Part shown: positions 5,301 to 7,748 of the stretch, piece after piece
How the letters are laid out: each line of letters opens with the position of its first letter
How positions within the stretch are numbered: position 1 is the stretch's first letter
Source: WGAB01 sp964406105
GTDB lineage: Bacteria; Hydrothermota; Hydrothermia; WGAB01
DNA: 7,748 nucleotides
Reading direction: 5' to 3'
Assembly: GCA_964406105.1 (NCBI GenBank)
Contig: CAYOQK010000054.1
Coordinates: 1-7,748 of the forward strand
Translations under genes and position numbers: made by a program
Notes under the pieces: model-generated
Database searches by the model: none
What the model was told of the DNA's origin: nothing
The model's input: the letters and a program-made list of their open reading frames with translations, nothing else

Positions 5301-7748
5301 TCGGTGGAAGCCTCCAGCCAGGTGCTTTTGACGTCAGATCTCTATCTTGGAGGCACCCTCTACCTTTATGGAACCCTCAACGCTTCCTCTCCAGGGCTAC
5401 GGCTCGGGGCCACATCCCTCCGGGTGCGTCCAGGTGGCACGTACCACGGCGATTCCCTTATCACCCAAATCGGGTTCCGCACCCGGATAGACTCCGGAGG
5501 CATACTTACCCTCCAATCCGACACTGCGCGTTTGGAAACTTACCACCTGGACCTCTACGGTCAACTCCTTATAGGGAGTACCTTTTCCCCTGAGGTGTAC
5601 CTTACCCACGACCTGTACGTGGGTCCCTTTGCCACCCTCTCCCCTGGCCACAGCATCCTTCACCTCATCGGCTCTTCCGACCAGAGCATTACCGACTCCT
5701 CCGCTGGGGACTTCCAGGTGTACCACCTTCGGGTCGCTAAGGACGGGGGAACCGTCACCTATAGCAACCCGGACAGTTTGGTAATCCTGGGCAACTTGGA
5801 AATCTACGGGGGAACCCTGTTCTTAGGGAATATCGGGATCCGTAGCCATGTGGTGAAGGGAAACGTGACCCTTTATGGAGGAACCCTGGATCTCCAGGAT
5901 TCCTGGGGTACCCGCCTGTGGGTTTACGGCGACTGGGATGACACCGGCGGCGAGTTCCAAGAAACCTCCAGCATAGACTGGAACACTCCTTGGACCGTTT
6001 TTGTGGGCAGCGGATCCCACTACATTACCCAGGGCCCGGGCAATGCTTTCAGCGGCCTCGTGTTCAGAGAGGGCGACGCCTACCTCAACACTCCCATCCG
6101 GGTGTACTGGTATTTGAATCTCAATGGCGGTGATCTCTACACCCTGGGTCACGACATCCAAATCCAGCGGGGTCTCCAAATACTCCTGAGCAGTTCCACC
6201 TTGCATCAGAGTGCGGGGACCATCACGGCGCGGGGTGTCCTTTGGGGAACCGGAGCCGTGGACCTCACCGGAGGCACCCTACAACTCACCTTGGACGATC
6301 CGATTATTCCCAATTGGGACGACAGCCCCATCTCTTTCCACCCGGATCCAGAATACCTGGTGATCTTCCAAGGCACCAGCGACGCCACAGTCACTCAGGG
6401 AGCCGGCAATGCCTTTGGCCGGCTGTTCGTGGACAAGGGAACCTCCCGCGCCACCTCAGGGCTTCCGGCCTCGGAACCCCAAGACTCGGGCATCTCTGAA
6501 TGGGATCCCTCCCGGGCCCAGCCCACCCGCCCTGCGACTGTCTCCTCGCCCGGACTGCGTACCTCTACCCTTACCTTAGGCTCCGCCATCACGGTACAGG
6601 GTGACCTGAGGATCTTGGAGAACTCCGTTTTCCAACTGAACGGCCACACCGTCACTCTGCAGGGCATCAACCATTCCGATTCCACCCTGGTGATTGCAGG
6701 CACGCTACAACTCAGCCAACCTGCGGACTCGCTGGTCATTCAGGGCCACAACCAGGACGCCATCATCACAACCACCGGTCAATTTCAGATCTCCGATGGC
6801 TACGTGTACATCGGCGACGACCTAAGGAACTATGGAACCTTCCGGATGGAAGGCGGACATTACCAAACCTACGAAGACGCGGGCTATGGCGATCTCATCT
6901 TCTACAATGGATCCAGCACCATCCTGAGCGGTGGGCTTCTGGAGTTCAACGATCAATGGAGTGCCCGGACCGGTAGTCAATGGAACGTCACTGGAGGCAC
7001 AGTGCACCTCTTCGGCCTCACCCCTGGGCATATCAGTGTGAATGAACCCACCATGGCCCTGCACGACTTTGTGGTAGGAACCCCTGGCACTGCCCACGAC
7101 AACCAGGTCTTTGCGTTTCATCCCCTCCGAGTGCTTGGAAACTTCACCCTCTACGCTGGAGACTCCCTGAGTTTCGGGGTAGCCGACCAGTTCCACTGTA
7201 CCGGCGACTCCTTACACGTGGAGGGGACGTTGATCCTGGGGGCCAATGGCGGAGCCCTAAAACTGGGCAACGGCACCCGAGCCCACTTCCGCTCGGGCGC
7301 TACCCTGGTGGCATTGGGTTCGGCCACAGCTCCCGATACCATCACCCATGCAGACTCCGGTTACTACAGTTTGAACCTCTATGCGGGCACCCTGCTGGCG
7401 GCCGAGTACACCGTGTTTGAGTACATGGATGTCAATGGTATCCGGGTCATCAACGGTCATCTGGATCCCTCCCACGCTTTGTATTCCTGCACATTCCGCA
7501 ATTCCTACCCCGGTGGTCGGTTGTTGCTGCTGAACACCAATCAAACCCTGACGATCCAAGGGCTTCACTTCCCGGAAAACACCTGGTCCGGTTCTGTGAA
7601 CGTGGCCAAGTTGATCCCCAGTGGTCAGATCACCTTCCTGGATGCCACCGGCCCCTTCGCCGGCGAAGCCCACGAATACGACCCCTACAATACCCTCTTC
7701 TGGCAAGTCTCCTTCCTCCCCGGCGACGCCAACGGCGACGGCTCCCTC
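2310..7748 (+). CDS. Giant modular secreted protein: beta-propeller-like, CARDB-like, PPC-like, beta-helix repeats, dockerin-like (3' partial)
   Basis: One open frame of 1813 codons runs from ATG 2310 to the window edge with no stop. The start gives a good signal peptide (MRRHTLM, then a hydrophobic core, cut after AWA at 21). Residues 22-96 are a Pro/Gly-rich linker. Residues about 97-516 look like a beta-propeller family: 'GWVPPDPDMAVG' (107), 'FDPRVIFDP' (159), 'DFPTLGYD' (222) and a closing 'RWGDYFDAVIDP...FGEY' (476 on). Residues about 518-648 are CARDB-like ('NEGPSSAG', 'ITESDETDN'). Residues about 671-740 and 786-867 are PPC-like beta-sandwiches. At 871 a 'GTWTG..SYDWHDTLNW...VP' module opens a long beta-helix-like repeat region, to about 1650. 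The cap and the first 11 residues of a dockerin-like domain ('LPGDANGDGSL') follow, cut by the edge. From the upstream paralogue about 85 more residues are expected. No enzyme active site is recognised; an adhesive or surface-display role is inference. Confidence 0.93.
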   Translation, partial: MRRHTLMLSLLLAGSIATAWAVEGAPGPSPVYPVLQNAPMGFIQPSPPSPQGEFSAPYGTEIPLDSLRKLQKGTAPGLGHPDPGASEPAPLAAPPIVVDFDTRSSTGWVPPDPDMAVGDDDIVIVVNADVQFYDKNGTLLYTNSLSNFFAPANPPSFLFDPRVIFDPYEHRYVLVTLARRTSTQESYYMVAISADSTAPGTWHLYKLDATLNGSNPTDNWADFPTLGYDQNAVFLSSNQFKFGGGFQHAKVRVLRKSQIYTGGGVVWYDFWNFTNNDGTLAFTVNPAQSFGSVSSEYLLNTKSYGWDKVTLWRIDNSGTSSPSATRQATIGISSYAPPPPAEQQGDTAHLNTGDARISGPVVYRNGRVYATFAEQVYWSGDGSRSSVRWLRINVSSNAAEIDLPRWGASTWDYYYPAIAVDPHGNMYLSCARSGTSGYAGIRYTGWIAGNSGPEASAWLKPGEHSYDHRDSHNRNRWGDYFDAVIDPEDPYTVWLFGEYANASGNWTTHTGAVRFSPNLVAGVTLSGWDYPLVPRDSANANFSNTHVSATLPGNVQGTYLNISWRNEGPSSAGNHHTRIYLDDQPLVTAAVGGLGPNSAAVGNNWGPYWIRGGRHTLSDSVDYFHQITESDETDNFFQHQFVWSPLELSPNVPVQRNLPPHPGNGAFPNCDGFLHVRPSSYAGVVGILSGNSSDDYDLKLYSDYSGSESGFSVLLTQSTYGSGQVDFVVSSWNTMEDSVFPGVVRYAAPSGLSYVIEADNSVGHLSSSSDYTKTDTLLTREILDLFEVYLQADSTYRIALENLSSGFLALYVYPDTGGHFRRSAYLESTTSSLLFTPTHSGWYPLVVTKANSSYLYSEIEYTLHVQRLRLGTWTGVNSYDWHDTLNWVYHQVPTASIDAYIPGWAYRMPEIQAGFAQCGDLHIDEDASLAITNDRSLEVHGSLVNYGTLSGPTNYHFISVHGDFYSTGTLAPEPWAYYVFSGASPQAVYTTDSFPEVSVEASSQVLLTSDLYLGGTLYLYGTLNASSPGLRLGATSLRVRPGGTYHGDSLITQIGFRTRIDSGGILTLQSDTARLETYHLDLYGQLLIGSTFSPEVYLTHDLYVGPFATLSPGHSILHLIGSSDQSITDSSAGDFQVYHLRVAKDGGTVTYSNPDSLVILGNLEIYGGTLFLGNIGIRSHVVKGNVTLYGGTLDLQDSWGTRLWVYGDWDDTGGEFQETSSIDWNTPWTVFVGSGSHYITQGPGNAFSGLVFREGDAYLNTPIRVYWYLNLNGGDLYTLGHDIQIQRGLQILLSSSTLHQSAGTITARGVLWGTGAVDLTGGTLQLTLDDPIIPNWDDSPISFHPDPEYLVIFQGTSDATVTQGAGNAFGRLFVDKGTSRATSGLPASEPQDSGISEWDPSRAQPTRPATVSSPGLRTSTLTLGSAITVQGDLRILENSVFQLNGHTVTLQGINHSDSTLVIAGTLQLSQPADSLVIQGHNQDAIITTTGQFQISDGYVYIGDDLRNYGTFRMEGGHYQTYEDAGYGDLIFYNGSSTILSGGLLEFNDQWSARTGSQWNVTGGTVHLFGLTPGHISVNEPTMALHDFVVGTPGTAHDNQVFAFHPLRVLGNFTLYAGDSLSFGVADQFHCTGDSLHVEGTLILGANGGALKLGNGTRAHFRSGATLVALGSATAPDTITHADSGYYSLNLYAGTLLAAEYTVFEYMDVNGIRVINGHLDPSHALYSCTFRNSYPGGRLLLLNTNQTLTIQGLHFPENTWSGSVNVAKLIPSGQITFLDATGPFAGEAHEYDPYNTLFWQVSFLPGDANGDGSL
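5238..6680 (+). repeat. Degenerate beta-strand modules in the stalk of the giant protein
   Basis: At least four related modules are seen at protein level. They begin near 5238 ('YYVFSGASPQAVYTTDSFPE'), 5661 ('HLIGSSDQSITDSSAGDFQV'), 6003 ('VGSGSHYITQGPGNAFSGLV') and 6360 ('VIFQGTSDATVTQGAGNAFG'). The pattern is a strand, 'G(S/T)', 'Q.(V/I)T', 'GxGNAFxxLxV', then strands ending in 'GGTLxLxG'. It resembles the beta-strand repeats with 'GSNTFNNLTI' motifs found in many Bacteroidota surface proteins (from memory). DNA identity between modules is low, so they are old. The left end of the upstream gene (64 on) carries the same 'GNSFGRLIV' motif. Confidence 0.6.
7508..7536 (+). repeat. 29-bp perfect repeat (identical to 1101-1129)
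   Basis: Second copy of the identical stretch over the Pro-Gly-Gly-Arg-Leu4-Asn codons. It lies at the same offset (6407) as the 119-bp repeat, with a divergent stretch between them. Confidence 0.85.
7630..7748 (+). repeat. 119-bp perfect repeat, copy B, reaching the window edge
   Basis: Identical to 1223-1341 up to the last base. It carries the end of the cap and the start of the first calcium loop of the dockerin-like domain. The match probably continues outside the window. Confidence 0.95.

Larger units (their letters stand above)
6405..7748 (+). repeat. Paralogous block, copy B (matches 64-1341)
   Basis: This is the counterpart of the C-terminal region of the first gene. Similarity is clear in protein and moderate in DNA, except for the perfect blocks at 7508-7536 and 7630-7748. 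The Ser/Pro-rich stretch encoded near 6450-6550 ('PSRAQPTRPATVSSPG') is extra relative to copy A. Confidence 0.85.

Noticed and set aside
1..7748. tRNA, rRNA, CRISPR array, insertion sequence or phage genes
   Set aside because: None was seen on either strand. The repeats present are coding and explained by the paralogous genes and dockerin motifs.

Overview
The window is G+C-rich (roughly 60% by eye) and reads almost entirely left to right. It holds the 3' end of one very large secreted-protein gene, a short intergenic region, a small secreted helical protein, and then a second very large gene that runs off the right edge. No RNA gene, transposase, CRISPR array or housekeeping gene is visible, so taxonomy rests on protein style alone. 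Dockerin-like C-termini with 'NYLYHNGPAPSP' tails, CARDB-like and PPC-like modules, and beta-helix repeats of the 'GNAFxxLxVxxG' type are what I would expect from an uncultured FCB-type or WOR-3/Zixibacteria/Hydrothermae-like bacterium. That placement is an inference with low confidence.

Layout. (1) 1-1578: C-terminal 525 residues of a giant exported protein, made of beta-strand repeats, a conserved beta-helix-like cap and a complete two-motif dockerin-like domain. (2) 1579-1868: intergenic, with a perfect 18-bp GC hairpin (probable terminator), a possible promoter just after it, and further dyads in the presumed leader. (3) 1869-2303: a 144-aa secreted coiled-coil protein with a strong Shine-Dalgarno. 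(4) 2310-7748: a single uninterrupted frame of 1813 codons with no stop before the edge, starting 6 bases after gene 3. Its order is signal peptide, beta-propeller-like domain, CARDB-like domain, two PPC-like beta-sandwiches, a 'WTG..DW..NW..VP' module, a long beta-helix repeat region, the same cap as gene 1, and the first residues of the same dockerin-like domain.

The two giant genes are tandem paralogues over at least the C-terminal 450 residues. The most striking signal is how their DNA similarity is distributed. It is about 60% just upstream of the dockerin, then jumps to 119 of 119 identical bases (1223-1341 and 7630-7748) up to the edge of the window. Within that block codon choice switches to almost exclusively C-ending codons. 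This looks like a dockerin-bearing 3' cassette that is homogenised or copied between genes, probably with more copies elsewhere in the genome. The right edge falls inside this repeat, so it may be an assembly break.

Working model (inference): large surface or extracellular beta-rich proteins are exported by the Sec pathway and carry a near-identical calcium-binding C-terminal tag that docks or displays them. The small coiled-coil protein, encoded just ahead and apparently translationally coupled, may assist export, folding or assembly of its giant neighbour.
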